A DNA stretch of 64,000 nucleotides, from assembly GCF_001295265.1 (NCBI RefSeq), contig NZ_LJOD01000005.1, forward strand, positions 1 to 64,000, given 5' to 3'. Shown here in pieces: positions 49,370 through 58,543 of the stretch (within the stretch, counting starts at the first letter, position 1; each line of letters starts with the position of its first letter). The DNA comes from Chryseobacterium indologenes. GTDB lineage: Bacteria; Bacteroidota; Bacteroidia; Flavobacteriales; Weeksellaceae. The notes beneath the pieces were generated by a model, which saw only the letters and a program-made list of their open reading frames with translations, did not search any database and had not been told where the DNA came from. Made by a program: the position numbers and the translations under genes.

Positions 49370-49373
49370 AACC

Positions 49374-50546
49374 ATGACCTTTCCTGAAGTACAAAATGCA
49401 ATCTATGAAAAAAAGATCTGTGTTTTAATACCTACCTATAACAATGAAAAAACTCTGAAAAGAGTGATAGACGGTGTCCTGGATTACACCGAAAATATTA
49501 TTGCGGTAAATGACGGTTCTACAGATGCTACACCGGAAATACTGGCCCAATATCCGCAGATTACGGTTATTACTCTGGCTGAGAACCAGGGAAAAGGAAA
49601 CGGCCTGAAAACCGGCTTCAGAAAAGCTAAGGAACTCGGATATCATTATGCCATAACGATTGATTCAGATGGCCAGCATTATCCGGATGATATCCCTGTT
49701 TTTGTTGAGGCCCTGCTCCGGGAAAAAGAAGATGTTCTTCTGATCGGAAACCGTAATATGTCTCAGGACGGCATTCCGAAAAAAAGCAGCTTCGGAAACC
49801 GATTTTCCAATTTCTGGTTCTGGTTTGAGACCGGGATTAAACTGGAAGACACCCAGTCCGGATACAGATTATATCCCCTGCTTAAAATTCCGAAAAAATA
49901 CTTTACTCCCAAATTTGAATTTGAGATTGAAATTATTGTAAGAACAGCCTGGAGACATGTTCCGGTAAAGAACGTCCCGGTAAAAGTATTGTATGATCCT
50001 GCAGAAAGGGTTTCCCACTTCAGGCCGTTCAAGGATTTTACAAGGATCAGCATTCTGAACACCATTCTGGTAACCATTACCCTTTTTTACATTATTCCGA
50101 GAAACTTCGTGAATAATTTCAAAAAAAAAAGCTTTAAAAGATTTATAAAGGAAGATGTTCTGGAAAGTGACGGAAGCAACCGGATAAAAGCTTTTTCTAT
50201 TGCGTTAGGAGTATTCATCGGGCTTTCTCCTTTCTGGGGATTCCAAACCCTTTTGGTGATCAGTTTATCCGTTCTTTTTAAGCTGAATAAGGTATTGGCA
50301 TTTGTGGCTTCCAATGTGAGTCTGCCGCCTTTTATTCCTTTTATCATTGCAGCTTCTCTTTTTTTAGGAGCTCCGTTTGTACAGGGTGACAGCAATATAC
50401 TAAGTGAGGAGCTCAATTTCGAGCTGGTAAAAAACAATCTGCTGCAGTATGTCATCGGAAGTTTTATTCTGAGTACAACTCTATCTTCTATTTCCGGAAT
50501 TGCCGTTTTTCTTTTCCTGAATAAATTTAATCCGGAGAAGAATTAA
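49374..50546 (+). CDS. GT2 glycosyltransferase fused to a DUF2062 membrane domain
   Basis: A 390-residue fusion. Residues about 10-240 are a GT2 domain of the dolichyl-phosphate-mannose-synthase type (VLIPTYNNEKTL, VNDGSTD, TIDSDGQHYPDD, FEFEIEII). Residues about 265-385 are a DUF2062-like block with several TM helices (ALGVFIGLSPFWGFQTLL, NVSLPPFIPFII). It probably transfers a sugar to a polyprenyl or other lipid carrier at the inner membrane. GT2 genes are frequent in aryl polyene loci and may help build the lipid anchor. It is the last gene of the third plus-strand segment. Confidence 0.85.
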   Translation: MTFPEVQNAIYEKKICVLIPTYNNEKTLKRVIDGVLDYTENIIAVNDGSTDATPEILAQYPQITVITLAENQGKGNGLKTGFRKAKELGYHYAITIDSDGQHYPDDIPVFVEALLREKEDVLLIGNRNMSQDGIPKKSSFGNRFSNFWFWFETGIKLEDTQSGYRLYPLLKIPKKYFTPKFEFEIEIIVRTAWRHVPVKNVPVKVLYDPAERVSHFRPFKDFTRISILNTILVTITLFYIIPRNFVNNFKKKSFKRFIKEDVLESDGSNRIKAFSIALGVFIGLSPFWGFQTLLVISLSVLFKLNKVLAFVASNVSLPPFIPFIIAASLFLGAPFVQGDSNILSEELNFELVKNNLLQYVIGSFILSTTLSSISGIAVFLFLNKFNPEKN

Positions 50547-50573
50547 AAAAGCCCCGAAGCATAAACTCCGGGA
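50545..50573 (-). terminator. Terminator of the M36 peptidase gene
   Basis: On the minus strand CCCGGAG pairs with CTTCGGG (one G-T pair) around a short loop (50553-50572), followed by a run of six T. It lies directly against the stop of the convergent GT2 gene. Confidence 0.7.
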
Positions 50574-50600
50574 CCTAATGTTACAAAATTATTCTAATTT

Positions 50601-53252
50601 TTATTTTGAAACGATGATTTTCTGGCTGTAATCTATGGCTTTACCTGTGATTTTCACTATATAGGTTCCGTTTAGCAATTTATTAACATTAACAGTAGTC
50701 TGCTTGTTAAGATTGATTGTTTCTGTAGAAACCAGTTTTCCTGTAAAGTCATAAATCGAAACGGTAGTGATTCCGGACAGATCTATTCCTGAAGGGGTTT
50801 TGATCGTAAATTCAGTCTTCATCGGATTCGGATAAATTGATATTCCTTCTGAACCGGAAGTAGTTTCTTTAAGGGCTACTGCACTCTTACTGCCAGTAGT
50901 ATTACATTCTGACGGAACCGTAAAGTCTTCTACCTGATCATCCAGCGAAGTATCTGTTCCAAAAGGTGCTGCGGTGAGTTTTCCAGGCTTTGCATTAACT
51001 CCCAGACCTCTTTTGGCAAAAGTTTTCCAAATCATACATTTATCCTGTCCTCCGGTTTTTGCCTGGTCAGCTGCTAAAATAGCATTTCTTCCCTGTATAA
51101 AGCTAGGATTACAAGGCTGCAGTTTCAAGGCATCTATAACAAGCTGCAACACTCGTGCACTTCCACTTTCAGGATCAGCAAGCACATTACTGTTATAGCC
51201 ATATTTCTCTACATAATTCCAATTAAGATCCCAAAGCATAGTTGCCCATACAAATCCTATACTGTGAACATTAGGTACATGGGTAGCGCTGCCAAAAATA
51301 GATGTAGTGCTTATCTTCATTCCGTTTGTCTTTCCGTACGTATAATTATTAACTGCAAAATCGGGTGAATATTTTGCAGGTCTTATTCCTGCACCACTAA
51401 TCGACTGGTCAGCAGCGAATGTACCCATTCCCCTTGCTACTGAGGCATTATCTCCCGGTCTGTTGGTTAGCATCAGAGCAAAGAAGTCGGACCATCCTTC
51501 TCCCATCTGCTCATTAGAAGTCGAAGAATTTAAACAATTACTTCCTGTACCTGTCATACGGTTACTAATACCGTGTCCATATTCATGGGCAATAATACCA
51601 TTATCTAAACTTGCATCTTTATAGACATAGTTTTCTTTGTCATATTTTAAAGTAGCGTTGATGATCGCGCCATTAGTAATCTCATTGGTTAAGAAGGTCC
51701 CTTCTGAACTTTCAATTAATATAGCAGGAATTGTAATAGAGCTATCAGAACCTGCCATTGCTGCAAAGCCGGCAGATGTAGGAGTGTTATAAATAACTAC
51801 GCCTGCTGCTCCTTTTGACTGTGCATTTTTAACTTTAACCGTATAGTTACAGGTTCCTCTTTCTATTACGGCAATTTTACCGGTCAGGTTTTCAGAAATA
51901 GCAGTACATCCATCTTTTGGGGTAGTAAGTGCAAGATTTCCGGTTTTTGGGGCATTCCCTTCTAATTTATAGCCAAATGATGCTGATTTTCCAGACGGAG
52001 TTCTTCCTGTGTAGCTTGATGGCGAGTTATAGAAAAGCATCTGCATATTATTGGATTCAAACAAATACATCTGCATTCTGGGTACAGACCCATCTCCCGG
52101 CGAAGCAAAATTGGCATTACCATATTCTTTCCCGTCCCGGGCTTCAGCCAGTACTGCATCATTTCCTGAACCTCCTTTTCCGAAATTATTTTTCTGGAAG
52201 TTTCTGGCACTTTCAGTAAACCCGAACTTATAAAATACATCATGCATTTTGTTATTCGCATAGAATAGATTGGTCACAGCCGCAGAGGTATAGTTTTTCG
52301 GAGGTAATGTCACATCCATAGGGAAATCAAAAGCTCTAGCAGTCCCTCCATCCGGAGAAAACTGTGGATTATTTGAGCTATTTTCATCGGTGTAAGCAAA
52401 AACATTATTTCCTCTTGTAATGGTATAATGATTGCTTCCGTCTGAATGCCAGCCCTCAGGTGAAGCTGTCAGATCCCAAGGATTAGTAATCAGAGATCTG
52501 CTCCCAAATGTAGGCGCTTCTACAGGAAAGGCCAAAACATTATAGGATGCATTATCAGGGGCTGCCAAGACAAAGTTTTTTCTTTGGTTATTCTCTGCAT
52601 CTACATTAGCAGGCAGCATGGAGGGCGATGTATTCTGTTCTGTATGGGAATGTGCATAGGCATCAGGGTGAAAACTACATGAAAGTGTAAGATTTTCCCT
52701 GTACAGAACTTCACCATCATCTGTACTGATGATCATACTCCAAAGTTTACCGGTTTCCTTTTCTTCGATATTAAAATGATAACCTAAAATCAATGCATCG
52801 TCTTTAGCAAAATAAACTACATTAGATTTTATATCCCCTCCGGGGCTGTTTTTTGCATCAGATTTCCTGTTGATCTTTTGGGCAGCTGCTCCTATCAGCA
52901 GATCTCTTCTTGTGTCCTGCTCTCCTTTAATCCTGGAAGGATAAGTTTTAATAAAAGTATCTGCAAAGCTCAATACTTTATCTTCCCTTATCAAAACGTT
53001 GGCAGAACTTCCGAATACCGGAATACCGTTGATAGTCTGCTGGATTCCCACAACATCACCTCTTAAGCTTTCCGAGTGATCTACATTCACTACGGTAAAT
53101 GTCTTCAGTTCTTCGTTCATTCTCTGAAACGGTCCTTTTTCAGAGTTAAGATAGGTTTTAATCACCTGATCATGCTTTTGTGCTGAGATCATTCCAAAGC
53201 CGGAAAGAAAACACAATGCTAAAAGTTTAATAGTAAATTTTGTTTTTTTCAT
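50601..53252 (-). CDS. Secreted M36 (fungalysin-like) metallopeptidase, T9SS substrate
   Basis: An 883-residue secreted protease. In order: signal peptide ending MISAQ; an FTP-type propeptide (about 40-190); the M36 catalytic region with a PA domain inserted (about 430-540, CNYTVKVKNAQSKGAAGVVIY); the zinc motif HEYGH (556-560) followed by GEGWSDFFAL, which holds the third zinc ligand; and a C-terminal type A T9SS sorting domain (SIYPNPMKTEFTI, YDFTGKLV, GTYIVKITG). It digests protein outside the cell. Its position inside the flexirubin locus on the opposite strand, with its own terminator, suggests it is not part of the pathway. Confidence 0.92.
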   Translation of the reverse strand: MKKTKFTIKLLALCFLSGFGMISAQKHDQVIKTYLNSEKGPFQRMNEELKTFTVVNVDHSESLRGDVVGIQQTINGIPVFGSSANVLIREDKVLSFADTFIKTYPSRIKGEQDTRRDLLIGAAAQKINRKSDAKNSPGGDIKSNVVYFAKDDALILGYHFNIEEKETGKLWSMIISTDDGEVLYRENLTLSCSFHPDAYAHSHTEQNTSPSMLPANVDAENNQRKNFVLAAPDNASYNVLAFPVEAPTFGSRSLITNPWDLTASPEGWHSDGSNHYTITRGNNVFAYTDENSSNNPQFSPDGGTARAFDFPMDVTLPPKNYTSAAVTNLFYANNKMHDVFYKFGFTESARNFQKNNFGKGGSGNDAVLAEARDGKEYGNANFASPGDGSVPRMQMYLFESNNMQMLFYNSPSSYTGRTPSGKSASFGYKLEGNAPKTGNLALTTPKDGCTAISENLTGKIAVIERGTCNYTVKVKNAQSKGAAGVVIYNTPTSAGFAAMAGSDSSITIPAILIESSEGTFLTNEITNGAIINATLKYDKENYVYKDASLDNGIIAHEYGHGISNRMTGTGSNCLNSSTSNEQMGEGWSDFFALMLTNRPGDNASVARGMGTFAADQSISGAGIRPAKYSPDFAVNNYTYGKTNGMKISTTSIFGSATHVPNVHSIGFVWATMLWDLNWNYVEKYGYNSNVLADPESGSARVLQLVIDALKLQPCNPSFIQGRNAILAADQAKTGGQDKCMIWKTFAKRGLGVNAKPGKLTAAPFGTDTSLDDQVEDFTVPSECNTTGSKSAVALKETTSGSEGISIYPNPMKTEFTIKTPSGIDLSGITTVSIYDFTGKLVSTETINLNKQTTVNVNKLLNGTYIVKITGKAIDYSQKIIVSK

Positions 53253-53582
53253 AATTTGATATTTTTATCGGATGCAATAAAAATTATATCTAGAAAAATA
53301 ACAAACAAAAAATAATAAATTTAGCAATTCACAAAAATTAAGAGTTATTAACTAAAAACAAATTAAAAAAATAAACCTTTATAATTAATAATGTAATTTT
53401 CTATACACATCTAAGAAAAGAAGTGAACTGACAAAATACAGAAAAAACGCCTAAAATTAAACATATGTTTAAAAACTTTCTTTAGAAATATCCCAAGTAG
53501 TAGAAATAATTCACTTAAAAGATAAGCATTGAAATAACTAATCATCAATGCAAGACAACTCCAATTATTTACAATCGGAATT
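53253..53582. other. AT-rich intergenic region
   Basis: 330 bases between the M36 peptidase start and the end of the alpha/beta hydrolase gene. It is very AT-rich and holds short A-runs and direct words, but no gene, no clear hairpin and no TAnnTTTG element with a matching TTG was found. The M36 promoter and the terminator of the large minus-strand operon should both lie here. Confidence 0.5.
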
Positions 53583-54836
53583 CTATTTTACCACAAACTC
53601 TATCAGGTCATTTAAGAACTCTGGTTCTACATTGCCTTTAATACTGTAATCTTTTGGAGAAGGCGCTCCGGTACCTTTAATGAATATGTGGCTTAGAGAC
53701 GGATACCATTTAAAAACAGCCGTTTTATCATTTTTAAGAGCGCTTTTCCAAAGGTTAAAATCTTTTTCTGTAACCTGGTAGTCTCTGCCTCCCTGCGCAA
53801 AAAACATGGGTGATTGTATCTTTTTTACCTCATCAAGCGGTTTATAAGTCTGCAAATATTTCCAGTAAGTACCCGAAAGGCCTAAAGGAAGTTCCTCCGG
53901 CGGGGTATCGGCAGCAAACTTCCCTGAATTCAGAAATGCTACCTGCTTTTTGATTTTTTCTACTTCTGTTTGCGGCAATACAGCCGGATTTACCTTATGA
54001 ATGTATTCATACTGATCCAGGATCAGATCCTGCATAGGTCTAGCATTCCCAGCCATAAAAATATATTTTGAAGCGTTGGCTTTCCCGGCTATTACCGGCA
54101 TAAGATATGCCCCCAGACTGTGCCCCAGCACTATAATCTGATAATTTTTATAATCTCCGTTATTTTTAAAATAGTTTACCACGTTTACAGCATCATTGAT
54201 GGTTTCATCTGCGGGTGTGGACTGCTCACTGAAAGTTTCAGAATCGGAATACGTACGCTTGTCATACCGGTACGAAGCTATTCCGTTCCTGAAAAGCTCA
54301 TCTGCAATATCTTTGAAAGGTTTGTTCTCGCCTATTGTTTCATCTCTGTCCTGAGGCCCTGAACCATGAACAAAAACAACCAGTTTCTTCTTTGAATTCC
54401 GTTCGGGAATCAGCAATGTGCCTTTCAATTCAATATCACCGCTTTTAATTTTCAAAGCCGTTTTATCATCGGCTTTATCAAAAATCTTATGGGGTACCAG
54501 CAGGAAGCCGACTATCTTGTTCTGATCATTAAAAGTGATCTGGATATCCAGTTTTGATTTTTCAAACTCTGAATAATAGTAATATTTATTATTTTCCTGA
54601 TTGACTTCAATCACATTTTTAAATGCTCCCAGGTTGCCCAAAACCTGATCTACAACACCCTTGAGTTCTGTTACAGGAATCTGCTCTGCTATTGATGTAT
54701 CAAATGAAGCATGTGCTTTTTCTGCATTTTTATCAACCAGAATAGTTTTAATAAAAGTATTCCCAAGATCTTTCCTGTCCTGGGCAAATGATAGTAATGA
54801 TAGTAAAATCAATAATAAAGTGATTTTTTTTTCCAT
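53583..54836 (-). CDS. Exported alpha/beta hydrolase with N-terminal DUF3887-like domain
   Basis: A 417-residue exported protein with signal peptide ending LSFAQ. Residues about 20-120 form a DUF3887-like domain. The alpha/beta hydrolase part has the oxyanion segment FVHGSGPQDRDET, nucleophile Ser in GHSLGAY, an acid near FAQGGRDYQV (Asp) and His in SLSHIFI. It probably hydrolyses an ester or thioester in the periplasm. It is the last gene of the long minus-strand operon, 6 bases after the DUF1648 gene. It could trim the flexirubin ester or act on an unrelated substrate. Confidence 0.82.
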   Translation of the reverse strand: MEKKITLLLILLSLLSFAQDRKDLGNTFIKTILVDKNAEKAHASFDTSIAEQIPVTELKGVVDQVLGNLGAFKNVIEVNQENNKYYYYSEFEKSKLDIQITFNDQNKIVGFLLVPHKIFDKADDKTALKIKSGDIELKGTLLIPERNSKKKLVVFVHGSGPQDRDETIGENKPFKDIADELFRNGIASYRYDKRTYSDSETFSEQSTPADETINDAVNVVNYFKNNGDYKNYQIIVLGHSLGAYLMPVIAGKANASKYIFMAGNARPMQDLILDQYEYIHKVNPAVLPQTEVEKIKKQVAFLNSGKFAADTPPEELPLGLSGTYWKYLQTYKPLDEVKKIQSPMFFAQGGRDYQVTEKDFNLWKSALKNDKTAVFKWYPSLSHIFIKGTGAPSPKDYSIKGNVEPEFLNDLIEFVVK

Positions 54837-54842
54837 GGTAAT

Positions 54843-55208
54843 CTATTTATAAACAACATCCGAAAAGGATAACGGACTCATTAGAATGGTGACAAATATT
54901 GCGATAATAACAAGAACGATTTGTATTGTATAATGGGTTTTCTGCAGGTCTTCCTCTTTAACCTCGAAAGAATACTTAATTTTTTCCGGTCTTCTGATGA
55001 TCAGCCAGATAAACAGAAGGATAGCCAGATTCAGAAGAATGGGTACAAAAAGAAACAGCTTGCTCCCAAAGCCGTCATTCTTTCCTCCGTACCCGTGAAT
55101 CGGGATGATATCCGGAACAGTGTTATATACAGCAAACAGATATGCTGTGTAGCAGATAATAATCACAAAAGGGATGCAAAAAAGAAACTTGATATTTCTA
55201 GGAATCAT
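54843..55208 (-). CDS. Small DUF1648-like membrane protein
   Basis: A 121-residue protein with three TM helices (about 8-28, 50-70, 92-112). The first loop, VPDIIPIHGYGGKNDGFGSK, matches the IPxHxxxxG loop of DUF1648 proteins. Function unknown. It overlaps the C45-type gene by 4 bases and so is certainly in the operon. Confidence 0.7.
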   Translation of the reverse strand: MIPRNIKFLFCIPFVIIICYTAYLFAVYNTVPDIIPIHGYGGKNDGFGSKLFLFVPILLNLAILLFIWLIIRRPEKIKYSFEVKEEDLQKTHYTIQIVLVIIAIFVTILMSPLSFSDVVYK

Positions 55209-56890
55209 TTTAATTTCTTTAGCGTTTTCTTCAGGTATTTCTCTATGTTTCTGCGGTCCGGAACTGTAGTAACTTCTTTAGTAAGTGCTGTTTCAAAGGC
55301 TGATCTGGCTTTTGAATATTCTTTTTTGCTGAAGTAATATTTTCCTGCCTGGTAATAAACGAGCCAGAAATCAGGATTCAGAGATATGTAGTAAGGAATG
55401 AAGTCTTCTGTCAGCAGTATATCTTTATTGTTGTCAGCGGCATCATTCACTTCATGACTCATCAGTTTATATTCTTCATATTTTTGGAAATCTTCAGAAT
55501 CGGCAAAAGGGTCTCTGGCAATGTTCAGTCCGGTTTTTGCTTTCAGACTTTCTGCAGCATTTTTGTCTGAAAAGATCTCATTAAGATCATAGCAGACAAA
55601 TTCCCCCAGTTGATAAGGATTTGATGAAACCCATACCAGTTTTTTCTCCGGTGAAAAAATCACGGCATGATGGGCCAGCAGCTGGTTAAGGGCTTTCTCG
55701 TTTCCGTATCCTATTTTCTGATGCTTAAGTCCGGAGCGGTCTCTTAAAATGGTTGCCATTTTTTCTGGGTTCAGCTTTTTATTTTCCTGTAATAGCTCCT
55801 GTAGTTTTTCATAACGGTATTCCGAATGACTTTCTTCAATATGCTTCTGGTTTCTTTTATCGTCTTTATAAGCATCCGACTGGAAATGGTTGGTACAGAT
55901 CAGCTGGCTTGTGTTCTGTACTTTATAAACACCGAAACTTTTAGGTGAAACCTCAATAATTACTGCATTTTTATCATGGGCACTTCCCACCAGAATAGAT
56001 TCTGAGACAAATACTTTTCTTTTTCTGGCGACAGCGATGGCTTCATCAATATTTTTCGCATACTGGAGGATTTCCCTGGTCACAAAGGAAATCGGAGTTT
56101 TGGCGGTAAGCGGAATTTTAGATTTTCCGGCATTGATTGTCACGGTAATTCCTTCTTTGTTCATTCCGGAGACAACTCCTGTCATTCCCGGCCAGCTTAC
56201 TGACATATAGGGAATTCCGTTTTCGGGTTCTACAAATTCTACCAGCTTATTTTTAGCAAAATCTTCTCCTACATAAAAATCAAAATTCCTTCCAATCAGG
56301 AGGTCTCCGTCTTCTGTATTTTCATTCCATACGGCTAGTGAAGAGCACCCAACCATAGCTAAGTCCTGCAAGGCATGGCCAATGTCGTGGGCTCCATGCA
56401 GGTACAGGCTTCTCAGGTATTTGGGAGCAATAAAGTTGTACTTATCGGATGAATATTGGGATAGGCCATATAGCTCTGCCTGGTAATCCTCTCTCACATT
56501 GAGGTACATCTTACGGTTATACCACTTCAGGAATCCACGAAGCAGTTTCTGCTTAAATTTTGAAGGGACAAATCCTTCCACTTTGGAAAAGAAGATCTCT
56601 TCCTGATGCTGCATCAGGTCCCGGGTAAGCGCCCCGTTGTTGTATCCAAGCTGCAGAGGGTTGCCTTTGATATACAACTCCCACAACTGTTGTTTGTTTC
56701 TGGTTAAATAATTGCGGTTGAAACTGAATGTAGAATCATTTATCTTTTTAATTTTTGGCGTTTCCAGTGTATATGGGCTGATGTCCGGAATATGATGAAC
56801 AGATTTTGAAATCCCGCAGGAAGCGAGGATAAAAATAAGGATACAATAAACTCCCCGGTATCCGGCAAAAAGCCTGCTATAGTTTTTCAT
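55205..56890 (-). CDS. C45-type Ntn-hydrolase / acyltransferase lipoprotein
   Basis: A 561-residue lipoprotein (signal YCILIFILASC, lipobox LASC). The central domain resembles C45/acyl-CoA:6-APA acyltransferase and choloylglycine-hydrolase-like Ntn enzymes: the nucleophile Cys182 in MVGCSSLAVWN would be freed by self-cleavage after Gly181, followed by DGDLLIGRNFDF and a Gly-Ile-Thr-Val segment (NKEGITVTINAG). The C-terminal 90 residues contain a TPR-like pair (FWLVYYQAGKYYFSKKEYSK). Such enzymes form or break amide or ester bonds to acyl groups. As a member of this operon it is a candidate for joining or editing the pigment ester outside the cytoplasm. Confidence 0.72.
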   Translation of the reverse strand: MKNYSRLFAGYRGVYCILIFILASCGISKSVHHIPDISPYTLETPKIKKINDSTFSFNRNYLTRNKQQLWELYIKGNPLQLGYNNGALTRDLMQHQEEIFFSKVEGFVPSKFKQKLLRGFLKWYNRKMYLNVREDYQAELYGLSQYSSDKYNFIAPKYLRSLYLHGAHDIGHALQDLAMVGCSSLAVWNENTEDGDLLIGRNFDFYVGEDFAKNKLVEFVEPENGIPYMSVSWPGMTGVVSGMNKEGITVTINAGKSKIPLTAKTPISFVTREILQYAKNIDEAIAVARKRKVFVSESILVGSAHDKNAVIIEVSPKSFGVYKVQNTSQLICTNHFQSDAYKDDKRNQKHIEESHSEYRYEKLQELLQENKKLNPEKMATILRDRSGLKHQKIGYGNEKALNQLLAHHAVIFSPEKKLVWVSSNPYQLGEFVCYDLNEIFSDKNAAESLKAKTGLNIARDPFADSEDFQKYEEYKLMSHEVNDAADNNKDILLTEDFIPYYISLNPDFWLVYYQAGKYYFSKKEYSKARSAFETALTKEVTTVPDRRNIEKYLKKTLKKLK

Positions 56891-58412
56891 TATTCTTAAT
56901 CATTTGGGTCAGGCGGGCATCGATATGTTCTTTTCCTAAAATTTCCGCACAGGTATTGAAAGCCCCTATCGTTACTCCGAGAATTCCGTGCATATTTACA
57001 GACTGCCCTGTAAGAAACAGATTGTCAATCTTCGTTCTTGGAGAAACCATTGTTTTCAAGGGGTTATCTGAACTTTTCATATATCCGTACATATTCCCTT
57101 CCAGACTTCCGATATAATCCCGGTAAGACAGCGGTGACGAAGTGTAGACACTTTTAATAGAATTTCTGAGTCCTGGAATTTTCCTTTCCAGAGCTTCAAT
57201 CATTTTTTCTGCTTTTTCCAGCTTGAATTTTTCATAAGATGTTCCCCGCTCATGCTCTTCTGCAACAGTATTGACTGTTTTCTCCCATTTTTTTACTTCT
57301 TCAAAATCCATATAGGAGATTGCTGTAAGACTTTCTGCATATTCAGGATGATGTTTTGACGGAGTGGAAGAGAGCATATAAGTTTCCGGCCAGCTTTCTT
57401 TGTGGTATTTATACGCATTCCAGACCTGTTCGTCGGATTGGTAGTGGTACAGGTTGTAATTGAAGTTAGGAACTGACTGTGGTTTTAAAACCAGATAAAC
57501 GCTGAAGCAAGAAGAAACAGGCTGCCAGCTCAGCACTCTGTTCAAAAAGGATTTTTTAAGCCTTTCTTCTCCTATGAGCTTTATTGCCGAACGGATTTCT
57601 ATATTGGAAATAAACTTTTTTGCGGCATACTCTTTTCCGTCTCTGGTTTTTACGGAAGTTAAAATATCATTTTCATTAAAAATGAATTCAGAGACTTCCG
57701 AATGTTTATGGACTTCTGCTCCGTACTGACGGAGCTTCCTGATCAGCAGCTTGGAAATCTGGCTTCCTCCTTTTACGCATTTGTAAGCACTCTGAATATA
57801 AGAGTTTACTGTAAGTGCGTGTACATAGAACGGTATATTTTCAGAATCTCCGGCATACAGAAAATTGGATCCCAACAGTACAGACTGCAATTTTTTATTC
57901 TGGGTAACGGACTCTATAAACCTTTTGGTATTGAGATGCAGGATCTCTTCATTATAATTATCTTTCCCAACGACGTGGTATCTTGGAAACTGCCCGCAGA
58001 CATACTGAATTTCTTCGCAGTAGTTTTCAAGGTTTTCTTTTTCTCCGGGAAAGTATGCAGTAAGCTGCTCAATAAAGTTTTCATAGCCCTGGGCATGCGG
58101 GTATTCAATATTCTCATCTCCAAAGCTGATTTTATCATACCCGTCTTCATCCATTTGATGAAGTTCAAGTTCATCCATGATCTCAAGGTAAGAGAAAAAC
58201 TGATGAAGGTTCTGCCCTTTTGAAAGGCCTCCCAGATAATGAACTCCAGTATCAAAGATCAGCTTATCTCTTGAAAAGGTCTGGAGATTTCCGCCGTATT
58301 GGTTATTTTTCTCCAGAACGCATACTTTCAGGCCTTCTTTCGCCAAAATAAGAGCCGAAACAAGACCTCCCAATCCGCTGCCGATCACAAGTATGTCGTA
58401 TTCTTTTTTCAA
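56877..58412 (-). CDS. FAD-dependent oxidoreductase, phytoene desaturase/isomerase-like
   Basis: A 511-residue flavoprotein of the CrtI/carotenoid isomerase group. The N-terminus ILVIGSGLGGLVSALILAKEG is an FAD-binding Rossmann motif followed by VLEKNNQYGGN, and the C-terminal FAD motif reads NLFLTGQSVNMHGILGVTIGA. Aryl polyene chains are built with their double bonds already in place, so isomerisation or a different oxidation is more likely than desaturation. It overlaps the C45-type gene by 14 bases, so the two are coupled. Confidence 0.82.
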   Translation of the reverse strand: MKKEYDILVIGSGLGGLVSALILAKEGLKVCVLEKNNQYGGNLQTFSRDKLIFDTGVHYLGGLSKGQNLHQFFSYLEIMDELELHQMDEDGYDKISFGDENIEYPHAQGYENFIEQLTAYFPGEKENLENYCEEIQYVCGQFPRYHVVGKDNYNEEILHLNTKRFIESVTQNKKLQSVLLGSNFLYAGDSENIPFYVHALTVNSYIQSAYKCVKGGSQISKLLIRKLRQYGAEVHKHSEVSEFIFNENDILTSVKTRDGKEYAAKKFISNIEIRSAIKLIGEERLKKSFLNRVLSWQPVSSCFSVYLVLKPQSVPNFNYNLYHYQSDEQVWNAYKYHKESWPETYMLSSTPSKHHPEYAESLTAISYMDFEEVKKWEKTVNTVAEEHERGTSYEKFKLEKAEKMIEALERKIPGLRNSIKSVYTSSPLSYRDYIGSLEGNMYGYMKSSDNPLKTMVSPRTKIDNLFLTGQSVNMHGILGVTIGAFNTCAEILGKEHIDARLTQMIKNNEKL

Positions 58413-58543
58413 AAGGAGAAAAATTGAGTGTTTTTAATTAAAATTCAGAAGTAAGGGATCATTTAAATCTTATTCTTCTTTACAATCCCGTTTTCCAAAT
58501 GATTTGAGTCTGTTATAGTTTTTCGGAGATAAAATTAGAAAAA

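Noticed and set aside
57702..58223. A 173-codon plus-strand frame opposite the FAD oxidoreductase
   Set aside because: It is antisense to a well-defined flavoprotein and has no start signals.
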